Below, one piece after another: positions 24,780 to 35,902 of a stretch of DNA of 64,000 nucleotides. The stretch is from Fragum whitleyi (Eukaryota > Mollusca > Bivalvia > Cardiida > Cardiidae). Where the stretch lies: assembly GCA_948146395.1 (NCBI GenBank), contig OX411551.1:51170997-51234996 (forward strand). Direction: 5' to 3'. Positions within the stretch are counted from its first letter, which is position 1. The number at the start of each line of letters is the position of its first letter. The notes below the pieces were generated by a model. It had not been told where the DNA came from. It saw only the letters and a program-made list of their open reading frames with translations, and made no database searches. The position numbers were made by a program, and so were the translations under genes.

Positions 24780-27115
24780 TACGCTTCATAAATGAAATGA
24801 ATTATTCTAATTTTGAAAAGATAATGGGCAACACTTTAAGCCATTTAAATGCTAACTAATGGCCATTAATTCACGATTTAACAATTATAATACCATGGAA
24901 TGCAGATATATGTAATTGGCCGCCATAAGAGTATTGGCAATAAAAAAGTAATAAGCCATTACTTCATGTTTTAGCTTCATTCATGCCCATCGACTACCAT
25001 AAATATTTATTCATGCCCATCAATCACCCACTAATGATGGCCATTGAATAAAAAAAGTACAACTAATGGCCATTATAAAAATTGCTTCAAGTCATTGGCA
25101 TTTAAATAAACTATGACAATTAATCATGTCCATTAATTTATTGTTTAACTCTGCATCGGAACATTCATAGGCATTAACTCTGATTGTAATATGGATAAAA
25201 AAATACTGAAAATTTTTGAACTTTTTTTTATTTTAATTCATGCCCATTAACTACTATGAACATTAATTCATGCCCATCATTACCCACTCAATATGGCCAT
25301 TAATTACCAAACAATAAAAATATAACGGCCATCATAAAATTGCTTAATGTATCTTTAGTTTTGAATCATGCCCATTTACTACCGTGAACTTTTATTCATG
25401 CCCATCAATCACCCACTGAAGATGGCCAATAAATACCAAACAGTAACAAATAATAGCCAGTTTGAAAATTTATTGGCATGAAAAAAAAATTGACTAATGC
25501 TTATGGCCATTGATATATCATTGAATTATGAATCAGATAATTCATGATCATTAACTTTGTTTGTAATGGGAATGAATGGAATACAGACAAGTTATAACTC
25601 TTTTTTCATTTTGATTCATGCCCAGTTACTACCATAAAGATATTTATTAAAGATAATCACCCATGATTGATCGTAATTAAATACCAAACATGAAAAATAA
25701 TGACCATAATAAAAAAAATCAAGTCATTTATTGGCATTGAAAAAATTCTAACAATTAATTCTGGCTATTCATATGCTTCTTATTCTTAATCAGTTCATTC
25801 ATGGCCATTACCATTATTTGAAATGGGTATCTATAAATGAGAAATTAAATACAGAATTAAATTTAAGCCTTAACTACTTTCATTTTGATTCATGCCCATG
25901 AGACAACCCTTGAATAAATCTTTATACAAAGTTTATGGCAAAGAGACCAGTCTAAATGTGACCGTGAATCCAACATGGCTGCTATTTTCAAACGATATTT
26001 CCATTTGAAATGTTTTTTGCCCTATTCTCTTGCACATTGGGAAGAATAGCAAACAGAAGGTATGTTAAACGCTGAAATTTGATGATTTTAAAAAAAATCT
26101 TGTACTGTTGGACTTAAAACAATTTATTTACAAAATAAAAGACAAATTTTAACTGAAACCTTCGAATTTGGAAAAATGAAATAAAGATTCTAGTTTTTGC
26201 CAAAAATCATTTGTGCAAATTTAATCCCCAATTAAACATTGTTGCGCCAATCTTTTAGAAGAATTATATGAAATTGATTTGTCAAGTTGCATAATTTTTG
26301 TAGACTCGTACCTATGAATTTTCAACCCAATAGGAAACTTCAGATGACCTTTATTTAAGGGGTAACGAGAATTGGAATGATTTGTATTAATGGGCATTAG
26401 AATAATACTATTATTCTAATGCCCATTAATACAAATTATTCCCTATTGTAGGCATTAAATTTTCCATGGCCATCATTTTTGGCCCATGACTGGTATTTTC
26501 CCCAATTGTTTGGTCATTAGAAAATAAATTAATGCCGATTAACAACATTTAAGGGGTAAACTTAAAAGGGCATAATTTGTCTTTAATTAAAATTAAGTAC
26601 ATATTCATGGCAATTACTTGGCAGATATTTTGACCATTAATTTGTCATTATATTTTTAATGTCCATGACATTTATTTCATGGTTTATGGATAATGGGCTG
26701 GTAGAGAATTGAAAAAAATTATTTCCAATTAATCTAAATTCATGTCCAGCACAATGTCGCTATTAATGGCTACTGCCCATTAAAATGTGCCAAAAATATT
26801 AATGGGTCTTGAATTTAGCAATTAAACAAGTTCATGGCTACCATTTTTATTAATGATGGCTACCATTAAAAAATTAATGCCCATCAATATTCATTGTAAT
26901 TGTCATTATTTCCCCAGTAATTTCTCCTGAAAATCGTATGGTGTTCTTTCTCCATTTATAGCCATGAATGACTTCTTTAATGGTCATTACTCTCCCATTA
27001 AAATAATTTAATTTCAAATTTATGGAATCTTGATTGTTTATTAATGCCTATTACAATGTCGCTTTTAATGGGTGATGTTAATGGCTCAAGCCATGAATTT
27101 TTCATGGCTGATTCA
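24780..27115. repeat. AT-rich tandem repeat region with GCCCAT/GGCCAT motifs
   Basis: Dozens of TTCATGCCCATTAACTACCA, CATCAATCACCCACT and ATGGCCATTAATTACCAAAC variants recur. Larger units of about 120-270 bp are visible at about 24960, 25225, 25350, 25610 and 25880. Left of 26400 the motifs read CCAAACAAT on the + strand; right of it they appear inverted (ATTGTTTGGTCATTA near 26510). The two orientations meet at a perfect palindrome. There is no coding capacity. Confidence 0.65.
26380..26436. repeat. Perfect palindrome at the orientation switch
   Basis: Arms of 28 bp with a 1-base spacer (C at 26408) read ATTTGTATTAATGGGCATTA and on, with an exact complement through 26436. It contains the GGGCATTA motif of the surrounding repeat in both orientations and marks where the array turns round. 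Confidence 0.85.
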
Positions 27116-27151
27116 TGGTTGATCTTGCAGTAGTGATAAATGGTCAAATTT

Positions 27152-27380
27152 CTCTCGATAGCGACGAAAGCTTAAGGTTATTGAATCGCTATCGAACACA
27201 ATCCTGGTGTTTTCACGTCCCTGAGAGAGAGGCAGTGATTTAAACCCAGTGCTACCAAATTTTACAGCTGGTTGAACTGGGTATTTTGCCCATAAACACA
27301 CCCCGGCGACAGTGGGGCTCGAACCACGGACCTCCAGGTCACGGGTCGAATGCATTTACCACTAGGCAATCCAGGCAGTC
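27152..27380 (-). repeat. SINE-B (tRNA-derived), copy 1
   Basis: On the minus strand the element begins GACTGCCTGGATTGCCTAGT with A-box TAGTGGTAAATGCA and B-box GTGGTTCGAGCC. It continues through ACTGTCGCCGGGGTGTG and a body containing CTGCCTCTCTCTCAGGGACG, ending near CTTTCGTCGCTATCG. A second copy is at 58178-58418. Confidence 0.7.
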
Positions 27381-27381
27381 T

Positions 27382-28452
27382 CAAACACTTACACGAACCT
27401 TAACCGAGCAAGTCTATATAAGTCATCTTGGTGTCTTACAATTTATTTGCTGTAAAAACACACGAGTTAAACTGCCCGACGCGATTAGGGTGGTCGGATT
27501 GGATCCATATATGCCAGTGGAGCAATATATGCTTCCCCTCTACGCTGTTTCAACTGCCGTTTGAGATTGGCTGTCCATCTGGAAGTGCAAGTTTACTTTT
27601 CACTACTGAGTCAGATTCTGGAGCTGGTGCTGGTTTCCTCTTGTTCAATATTCCAAATGGACAGGGACCTAGAGGAATAAGGTCAGTAATGTGGTTTGAG
27701 GCCTTTGTAGCTATTAAAGGGGGGGGGGGTCTCGTAATTTCACTGCAGGAGTGACCTTTGCTGCTGCAGTAGCACATGAATACCCGCGGGAATCCCGTAT
27801 CTCTTGAATACGGGATGCCCGCCAGTATTAAGGACAGTCGATAGATCTTGGGGGACTGGCCCCTCCACATTTGGCACATTTGCAGGTTCGATTCCTACAT
27901 CCCCTTGTGTTATGGTTGCTAGCAAACCTAGCACAAGTGGGATAGTTCGGTCATTTTTAGCTCGGCTGTTTTCGGAGAAAACCCGAGGTAATGCTATAGC
28001 CTTCAAGTCGTCGTCGTTGTCGTCGTCGTCGTCGAGCAAAAACTGACATTTTGTGATATCTCTGGTTTTTCTGAAAGCATTTACTTGAAACCTGGCACAT
28101 GTTAGCCATCAAAATAGCAACCTATACTATCAAGGGGGATAACTCTAGCTGCATTTTGAACAAATTATGCCCCTTTTTCGACTTCGATTTTTCCCACCAT
28201 CCAGCACTCAACAGCCGAGCGGAGGCATCCGTAGGCGGTGCTCTTGTTTGGCTGTATGACCGAACTGCTGGCAGTTGAAACAGCGTAGGGGGGGGAGGAA
28301 ACATATATTGCTCCACTGGCATATATAGATCCAATCCGACCACCCTAATTGCGTCGGGCAGTGTGACTCGTGTGTTTTTACAGCAAATTAATTGTAAGAC
28401 ACCAAGATGACTGATATAGACTTGTTCGGGTGAGGTTATGTAAAGTGTTTGC
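27382..28452. mobile_element. Long-TIR element, non-autonomous, with nested PTC type F
   Basis: The left arm 27382-27558 and right arm 28270-28452 are reverse complements over about 175 bp with few mismatches (for example GTCATCTTGGTGTCTTACAA, GGGTGGTCGGATTGGATC, CTACGCTGTTTCAACTGCC). The interior has no transposase; it holds a hairpin GGAATCCCGTATCTCTTGAA... at 27790-27824 and the short PTC element at 27954-28248. Open frames in it look accidental. The following 28453-29004 has no supported feature. Confidence 0.7.
27954..28248 (+). repeat. PTC repeat, type F (GTC microsatellite core)
   Basis: Head TTTTTAGCTCGGCTGTTTTC is followed by a GTCGTCGTCGTTGTCGTCGT tract instead of a long tandem core, and the tail is CAACAGCCGAGCGGAGG with CTCTTGTT at the end. 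Head CTCGGCTGTT and tail AACAGCCGAG are exact reverse complements. It is only about 295 bp, the shortest member in the window. Confidence 0.65.
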
Positions 28453-29004
28453 GATCAAATTTTAAGGGCACTTCATTTGCCAAGAAAAACCAATATGTCC
28501 ATGTATATAATATATCAAAATGAAGCTATTCGTGAGTACAAATAGTTAAGCAACATAAGCCTAGGATAGCTCTAGCGGAATAGCGAAAACATTGTGGAAA
28601 AGTTTCATTTAATACAGAACAAGCAACTACAGAACTGTTGAAAAAATAGGACAATATTTAAATAAGCTACAGTCTAAAGCACTACCCAGGGTCTACAACA
28701 GTTGGTATAAAACTCGGGCCAAAACATAATTATTTTGACTTATTTCATAAACACATATGTCATATATGTCATTCTAATTTTGTAAGCGTGTAGATCTATG
28801 TAAGGTATGTTGTGGTATCACAATATTAATGAATATTAATACTTTATTTACACGTAAGGTTGTTTAGCAATGTATCAATTTCTATTACACAAAATGATAA
28901 AAAATATAGTAATTTATTGTAGATCATTGAATTCAAAGTCTTTAACTTGGAATAAATCGCAGTAACATTTCACAATATTATGGTGTGACGTTGCACCATA
29001 CATA

Positions 29005-29118
29005 GTACTGGTGATAGAAATACCAGGGATCCATTGTTAGGTGCTCCAGCCGCCGCGATATAACTGAAATAATGTTGAAAACGGCGTTAAACTCCATTCA
29101 ATCAATCAATCAATCAAT
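29005..29118 (+). repeat. SINE-A, 5'-truncated, with AATC tail
   Basis: The body matches 56544-56662: GATAGAAATACCAGGGATCC, GGTGCTCCAGCCGCCGCGAT, GTTGAAAACGGCGTTAAA. It ends in five AATC units. Truncation before the tRNA head is typical of reverse-transcribed insertions. From 29119 to about 30020 I see no gene. Confidence 0.75.
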
Positions 29119-29943
29119 GCACCATACATAACATCTATTAAAAACAAACAGACCAAACCAGTTTGGCATGTATGCTGACAAAATAAATTGAAATTGATTG
29201 TTTCAAAAGAGCCTTTTTATACCGAGTTTTATCTCTAAGGGCGCAGTAGTACCTAATAGGAACATGTGTCTATATTTCTGATCAAATTTAGGCAAATTTT
29301 AATCAGCCGTAATGAAGTTGTTGTTTTTTTGGCTAATCTGTTATGAGATCTGGCCTCCATTGTTTTGCAACTGCTTGTGCTCATCTACAGCTTCAATTTG
29401 ATATATTGTTTAGCTAGGCAAGCTGTCTTTTTGGTAAAAACAAGCAACAATAATTTTGATTCAAAAACTCTTTTCGTGAACTTGAAAAATTTATGTAAAT
29501 CGATTGCGATTCAAGTCATTCGAGTGACCTACAAGAATTGACAGAGCTTGAAAAACTAATTTATTAGCTTTTAAAGGTAATTAACCTCATTAATCACCAT
29601 TTTTGACGCAATTCCCCGCAGTTATTTCTACTCAAACTTACTAGTATGTGTCTCTTTCTATCGATATCTTTCCTCGAATGCTGTATGCTGAAAAAAAATC
29701 CAGAGAATAAAAGTAATAAACGTGTCAGCGTCCAAATGGCACACCGAGACACGTCGCGGCATTAAGACAATCACATACCAATTTTCATTCCAACTTTTCA
29801 TCGCCCTCACCTACCACCGGACGTTTTGTTTACCGGTCTCATCACTTCGATAATATTGCACGCCTGCATTTTGTCTATATAATCGAAACATTGATCAAAG
29901 GAATGTTTGTGTGTGAATTAATCCAGCTTCACAAATAAATAGA

Positions 29944-30016
29944 GGATGTTGAGTGAGTGGTCATGGAATACCGAATTTATTAAACGAGTCCTAATTAAAC
30001 AGATAAAAACGAGGCC
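29944..30016 (+). repeat. Dispersed repeat, copy 1
   Basis: GAGTGAGTGGTCATGGAATA and AATTTATTAAACGAGTC match 38823-38896 closely. Similarity stops near 30016, where LINE sequence takes over, so the LINE 5' junction probably lies there. Confidence 0.55.
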
Positions 30017-30063
30017 ATAACTTCACAATAACGAAATTAGATATCAGACCGATTGCGATTTAA

Positions 30064-31728
30064 GAGCGTCGTTCTCCTGTTCCGAAGGACATTCGCTTGC
30101 TTAATCATTTGCATGAGTTTTTAAAAGTTTACAAGATATCTGCAAATGATATGAAAAAAATAAATTTCATGACAAGTAACAGATCCAAACTCTGTGAAAA
30201 CCAGTATTGGTGGGACAGAGAATGCAGTCTTTTAAAGGGACGTAAGGATACATCATTACGCAAATTTAGAGTTACGGGAAGTGATTTTGACCTAACAACA
30301 TACAAGAAAACAAAACATCAATTTAAAACATTATGCAAGAGTAAGAAAATAGCATATACAACAGTTAAAAGGACAGAACTTTTGAATTGTCGAAACGATC
30401 CTAGGAAATACTTGTCACTTCTTAAATCCGCAAATATATGTAAATCGTCGACCTTATCTCTTGAACATTTAGTATTTTTCAACAATTTTAAAGACCTCTT
30501 GTCCACAAATTTACCTAATCAAACACACAATTTAAATTTTCTTGAAACAATTGCCATAGATACCGATTGCCGTGTATTAAACCTGCCAATCACAAGAGAC
30601 GAGATAGTCAAAAGTGTCAAATCGTTACAAACTGGTAAATCACCAGGACCAGACGGCATTCCCGTAGAATTTTACCTACATACCCTCCCATCTATCCTCC
30701 CTTTCTTAGAAGGACTATTTAATGAAATTTTCGATTTATCTGATTTTCCTTCGACTTGGAGCCAGAGCATTATTACACCAATACATAAAAAAGGTAGTTA
30801 CCTTGACCCAAATAATTATCGCGGAATTTCATTAATTGATTCAATTTGTAAAATTTTTGTTCAAATTCTTGATAAGCGATTGTCTGATTGGTGTGAAATA
30901 AACAAGGTTTTAGATGAATCGCAGGCAGGTTTTCGCAAAAACTATTCTACAATCGACAACATATTTGTACTAATGGCTATGAGCCAAAAATATCGTTCTA
31001 AAAGGAGAGGCCGTTTTTACTGTATTTTTATTGACTTTGCTAAAGCCTTTGATAGCATTAATCACGACAAACTATGGGATTCTTTAAGAAGAAAAGGCAT
31101 AAATGGAAAATTTTTATCCATTTTACAATCAATGTATGGTAAATTGAAGTCTTGTATAAAGTTAGATAATCTACTTTCTGAGTATTTCGACTGTATTGTA
31201 GGTACGCGCCAAGGCTGTATAGGATCGCCGAAAATATTTTCACTTTTTATAAATGATTTAGTATCTTTTATGAACAAAACGCATAGAAACGGAATTTTCA
31301 TCACTGATATGATTCGGGAATTAAACTCATTGTTGTTCGCGGACGATGTTTCTAGCTTTGCGGAAACAATTATTCAATTACAAGTCCAAATTAACACGAT
31401 CCAACAATTCACAGATGGCGTTGGGTTGAACATAAATATTGATAAAACTAAAATAGTCGTGTTTAGAAACGGGGGTATTACAAAACAAACAGAAAAATGG
31501 TTCTACGATGGCAACCCAATCGAAGTGGTATCAAGTTATAGATACTTAGGGGTCCACTTTACTAGTAGAATGTGTTGGTCAAAAACCCACAGTAACCTGT
31601 CTTTACAAGCGCCAAAAGCTATGCATTACATACTAAGGCTCCGTAAGCACTTTCGCTTAGTAGATATAATAGATCTATTTAAACTCTTTGACACAACAGT
31701 AAAACCCATATTATGCTATGTTTCTTAG
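30064..31728 (+). pseudogene. LINE reverse transcriptase, prematurely ended
   Basis: The frame is open from 30064 to a TAG at 31726. The LINE RT motifs appear in order: GKSPGPDGIPVEFY (about residue 190), PIHKKG and NNYRGISLI, QAGFRKNYSTIDNI, FIDFAKAFDSINH (catalytic Asp in motif A), GTRQGCIGSP, and LLFADDVSSF with the FADD catalytic pair, then KTKIVVF and YRYLGVHF. The family copies its own RNA at a nicked target. Downstream of the stop the same frame continues for about 30 codons of recognisable LINE sequence (IWGYNYVEKIEK), so the TAG is a mutation inside the original ORF. Confidence 0.85.
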
Positions 31729-31789
31729 ATCTGGGGGTATAATTATGTTGAAAAAATAGAAAAAAGTACACTCTCAGTTCTGCAAATAA

Positions 31790-32260
31790 GTGTGTTATCT
31801 CCCTCCAAAAACAAGTGATTTTCTAGCTCTAGGCGAATGCGGTAGGCTTCCACTGTGTATTACGTACATCCCAAATTGTATCAAATACTGGTTGAAAATT
31901 CTACGTATGGAACAAAAACGTTATCCAAAGCAATGTTATTTTTTACTTTTTCAATTAGACGAATCCGGAAGAACGACTTGGGCGACTCAAATTAAAAATT
32001 TGTTATATACCCATGGCTTTGGACATGTTTGGATTTTTCAAACCGTCGGAAATGATAACCAATTCCTCAAAACTTTTACCCAAAGAGTCAAAGATTGTTA
32101 CACACAAAAATGGGTTTCTGAAATTAATGATTCTCCTAAAGCTTATCATTACAAGTTTTTTAAATCCTTGTTAACACCTGAACTATACTTAAACTCGGAC
32201 ATCAGCTATAAACAAAAAAGGCACTCTCAAATTTTCGATGCTCAGTCCACGATCTTATGA
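31790..32260 (+). pseudogene. LINE ORF, middle fragment in a shifted frame
   Basis: This continues the C-terminal half of the LINE protein in a different frame (for example LPPKTSDFLALGECGRLPL, then IKYWLKILRM). A frameshift therefore lies between 31728 and about 31810. It ends at a TGA overlapping the next fragment. No catalytic motifs; it corresponds to the thumb and linker beyond the RT. Confidence 0.7.
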
Positions 32261-32553
32261 TTGAAAAAGGAAGACATCTTGGCATAGACAGGAATTTAAG
32301 ATATTGCAAAATTTGTGAAAATAGAAATAAATTGGTCGTAGAAGATGAATTTCATTTCTTTTATGAATGCAGTGCCCATGAACATTTAAGAATACGACAT
32401 TTTGACAAATTTTGGCTTGAAATTAATCACAGAAATCAAGGATATTTTCACAGAATATTAGAAAGTACGAATAGGCTAGACATTATAAGAATTGCTAAGT
32501 TTTTAGTTAATGCATTTACCCTAAGAAAAGAAATAATCGATGAGCTTTGCTAG
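32257..32553 (+). pseudogene. LINE C-terminal finger fragment
   Basis: 98 codons with a Cys/His cluster, YCKICENRNKLVVEDEFHFF then YECSAH, of the C-x2-C...H...C type found at the C terminus of many LINE proteins. It overlaps the preceding frame by 4 bases, so a second frameshift separates them. It ends at a natural-looking stop before the 3' UTR. Confidence 0.7.
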
Positions 32554-33104
32554 TGCTTTAACATTATTTACTACGTACTTATGTTCTGTAAATTGGGTAT
32601 TCTCGTATCTTATCCTTTATATAAAAATACACATCTAGTTTATCTGATCCTAATTATCGCAATTGAATATGTTTTTTGATAACATAGAAAATCGTACATT
32701 TGATTATCATTAGCCATAATGCATGTAGTCGGTGGGCGCTCGGGGCCTCGTTACTCCAGCCTATTCAGGCTGAATTTGCGAGGTTTTGGTTACCCACTTA
32801 CAGTATGTCGAATACGTTTATGAATCTTATAAACAGCAGTGGTGGAGAGAATTTGAAAAAAATTGACGAAATTTACAGTCGGCTTGCTCCGGGAGTTCGT
32901 AACTTTATCTTGAAACAGGATGCGGTTATGAATTTTAGAAGACAGTTGACAAAACTATATTTTGGTCCTGTGGTAATTAGTTATATAGTGGTAATAATAT
33001 TGTTGATAATTTTGGACGTCACTATGTAGATGTAATTATATGTATACATTGTACATGGGCCGGTGGCCTAAATACTTCATTAAAGAATTGAAAAATTGAA
33101 TTGA

Positions 33105-33290
33105 AGGTCAGGGGTTCGTGTCCTTGTGACGGCTAGGTATTTCCTTGGACAAGAAACTTAATAGTCATTACCCCAGTCCACCCAGCTGCAAATGGTTAGC
33201 AGCGCATTAGAACCCTTCCAAATAAAAAAATACCAATAAAAAGCAAAACAAAACAAACAAAGAAACAAACAAAAAATGAAAGGATTCCAT
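33105..33290 (+). repeat. SINE-like fragment with AAAC-rich tail
   Basis: The B-box-like AGGGGTTCGTGTCC is followed by TTTCCTTGGACAAGAAACTT and CCCCAGTCCACCCAGCTG, a body type seen in many animal SINEs, then an AAACAAACAAAG-type tail. The A-box side is missing because the LINE end abuts directly. A short imperfect tandem repeat (TTGATAACATCCAGAATTTC...) follows at 33294-33362, and a poly-A tract at 33683-33706. Confidence 0.5.
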
Positions 33291-33752
33291 TACATCTCGA
33301 ATTCTTCACGCGAATTTGATAACATCCAGAATTTCTCATGCAAAATTGATTTCATCCAGAATGAGGAAAAAAGTCCATTAATAGCTATACATAGCTATTG
33401 TAAATTGTTATCTGTATAGACCTGCAATTTCAAGTGAGTGATCAAAGATCAATTTTACATTGTAAATGATAGGAGATAACGGTTTCTCGGACCTCACTCT
33501 TTGTTGCGGAACTATACTTCGTACAAACGCCCGTCTATGAATAAAGGATATTATAATTCTTATTTGTATTATAAGCTTGTTTGCGTCCAGAAACTTGCGT
33601 CTTCCCGGTATTTCGAAAAAAAGCGTTCTACGTTTAGTCATATATAGATAGCTATTTTTTAAAATCTAATTTAGGTTCTAGTAAAAAAAAAAAAAAAAAA
33701 AAAAAACACAGATGATATTTCGAATAAGATATAAATTAATTGATGAATACAA

Positions 33753-35519
33753 ACAGATAGTTACATCGTTATATTGGTATTCGTCTCAATCAAAACCATT
33801 CTAAACCACTCACACAACGCTCCGTTCATTCATTCCAACCACTTACTCAACCCATTCAAAAACGCACAAAAATCACCTAAATAGATAAGATAAATAACTA
33901 CAGTGGTCTCGCGATAGCTCGAACACACAGGGGACCGACCAATTTTCTCGAGTCATCGCATGATTCGAGTTAATGCCAGTAAGCAAAATTATCATCTATG
34001 AAGACGTTTCACTTCTTTTCAAACCTATCTTTGCATAGTTTGCCTTCAAATTATGCAGTACACATGTAAAATACTCCTCGAGGAATAGTTTTACGAAATA
34101 TGTAACTCTGATTTAAAACAATTTGTAAAATCAGGCGATTGAATTTGATCAAATCGTAAGGGTTCAAAAGAGAAAAATCTACAAAAATCGATGATCGATG
34201 AAATCGGCGTCAATATTGTAGTGTCTGTTCTCAGTATAAGGCCATTGACGTAACAAAATGTTAAATTTGGCAATTTTAATTAGAGGCTCTATAACAAGCC
34301 GATTCTTTCTTCCTTAAAGTATTTTCGTAGCTATCGTTGCTGAGTGACAAAATTTTAGACGTTTTATCAGTCAGAAGATAGGCGAGGTTGCAAGCAATTT
34401 CTTCTTTTCTCACAATATTATCCTTGGAGCTTAAGAGCTAGCTTCCTCGGTACCTCTGATAATTAAAATTAATTAAATTGTAAGGGTGTTTCCTCAAATG
34501 GCATCTTTAAACAAAGTTGTAGTTTACAATCTTCCTATGTTTTTTTCTGAAATTTATTGAAAAGTTTTGTTCGGCAGAAGACAGAATCAAAGGTGAAGCG
34601 GGATTCAAGACAATTTAAAATAGACGCTTTTTTCTTTCGCCATGTTTTGGTCCCAAACACTGTAGATTGGCGACCGAAACGTTGAATCTACAGCTGAAAA
34701 AAATGTTGTTATTTTCTCGTCAATATTTTTCGTTATAAAGATGAATAATTTACAAAATTACTCACGAGTATGATTTACGAAAGTCTAATGAGCGTTAATT
34801 CGACAAAATGTACATTTGTTTTATGATTGTTTCAAAGTCTCTTAATTATTTTCTGTTCATTAAATTCGCGTCATTTACACCCTAAAATTGAATAAGTGTG
34901 GCATACAAAAAGGTGTGAAAACAAGTTGTCTGCCTCGTCGAGTCCCTGTGAAAAGGCCTGAAGGTATTCTTTACAATGGGATAAAATAATATAATATTAA
35001 GTTAATTTTGTTGCAAAACAATAGATGTCATATAGGTGCGAGCCCCTTTGCTCGAGAGAATGCACATAAATTTGATCACGGGACTGAGATTACTGCTCGA
35101 GCGATCGAGTTAATGCAGTAATAACCAACATGAAAATAGAGAAAGACGCGTCGGGACCGGAAGGCGAGCTCGAGCTTTCGCATGAATTTGAGATTTCGCC
35201 CTCTCGAGGTAACGCAAGACCACTGTACATTAAAAATAAATTCACCCCCCAAAATTAGCGATTTTATCGACACAATTGAAATTATAAGGGCCTCGTTGCA
35301 TCTTGAAGAAAGAGAAAACTATTTATAGAACTTGAATGTTTATCTCATTGAAGGAAAGTAATAAATATCGATAATTTTGTTCATTCGGAACAAAATTGCC
35401 GATATTGATTTACATTCCTTTAATTTCCCTCAAAACTCAGTCATCGCACTCATTCCATTTTCATTCAAATATCATTCTAAAGTTATTTCCATTATCATTT
35501 TCACGATGTTGTTAACTGT
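33753..35519 (-). mobile_element. ACAGTTAA MITE, copy 4, interrupted
   Basis: The left part (CATCGTTATATTGG, CTCCGTTCATTCATTCC) runs to 33898 and the right part resumes at 35228, with GTTCATTCGGAACAAAAT and the end CACGATGTTGTTAACTGT. The 1325 bp between them is a younger pogo-like insertion. The MITE ends only 42 bp before the sushi exon at 35562. Confidence 0.75.
33901..35225. mobile_element. Pogo/Tigger-like non-autonomous transposon
   Basis: It begins CAGTGGTCTCGCGATAGCTC and its other end is the complement of CAGTGGTCTTGCGTTACCTC. It is flanked on both sides by TA (33899-33900 and 35226-35227), as in the Tc1/mariner/pogo superfamily. CAGTGG ends with CTCGA-rich subterminal sequence resemble pogo/Tigger. 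No transposase frame exists in the interior, so it needed an enzyme supplied from elsewhere. Confidence 0.75.
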
Positions 35520-35561
35520 AGTAATTCAGGTGTTATATTTTACGTTATATTTATGAAATAG

Positions 35562-35732
35562 ATTGCGGTAAAAAGACTATAGAGAATGGAAATGTTATTC
35601 ACAACAGCACCACATACATGTCCAAAATACATTTCATCTGCAACGAGGGTTTTCATTTAGACGGAATTAACAGCTCCTTATGCCAGGCAAATGGAACATG
35701 GAGTCATACGCAAACGAAGTGTGTATTTATTG
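35562..35732 (+). CDS. Sushi/CCP domain exon 1
   Basis: A 171 bp phase 1-1 exon between AAATAG and the donor G|GTAAGATC. It encodes one complete complement-control module of about 57 residues: DCG at the start, FICNEGFHLDG in the middle, SLCQANGTWSH and TKC at the end. All four sushi cysteines and the conserved Trp are present. CCP modules form small beta sandwiches, disulfide-linked Cys1-Cys3 and Cys2-Cys4, used in adhesion and complement-type recognition. It is most similar in the window to the exon at 53502 (shared pattern TIE-G-VI, FIC-EG-H--G-N, ANxTW). Sequons NSTT, NSS and NGT are present. The upstream polypyrimidine tract is weak. Confidence 0.8.
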
Positions 35733-35770
35733 GTAAGATCATTTAGGGTTTATGAATGTCAAACAGTTGA

Positions 35771-35902
35771 GCCCTGCGTTCAGGATCACGAAAAGGTGCC
35801 AACAGTTCTCCGATTATAACCCGCCTTGCACGTGCTCTTGCGGGCAAAGCGGTAAAGAGTTGGCTAACTGTTTGCACTGTTTTGTCATCCTGAATGCAGG
35901 GC
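35771..35902. repeat. Hairpin repeat, TTCAGGAT type
   Basis: Left arm GCCCTGCGTTCAGGATCACG and right arm ending CATCCTGAATGCAGGGC are complements, meeting near TTGCACGTGCTCTTGCGGGC. It resembles 17361-17476 in edge and centre. It lies 39 bp after the sushi exon. Confidence 0.6.

Larger units (their letters stand above)
30020..33105 (+). mobile_element. 5'-truncated non-LTR retrotransposon (LINE)
   Basis: A 3.1 kb LINE lacking an upstream endonuclease region. It carries a reverse transcriptase frame, a broken C-terminal region with a CCHC-type finger, and a 3' end GGGCCGGTGGCCTAAATACT followed by short ATTGAA-type repeats, the expected LINE 3' terminus. The RT motifs suggest the Jockey/I/Nimb group rather than L1, but without alignment this is a weak assignment. 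The stretch 32554-33060 is probably 3' UTR; a 109-codon frame at 32700-33029 has no recognisable domain. Target-site duplications were not identified. Confidence 0.8.

Noticed and set aside
27428..28039. Overlapping frames of about 100 codons on both strands
   Set aside because: They lie in the long-TIR element and PTC type F repeat. No domain, and both strands are equally open.
32700..33029. 109-codon frame after the LINE ORF as a separate gene
   Set aside because: It lies between the LINE coding region and the LINE 3' end, so it is most simply LINE 3' UTR. I found no domain.
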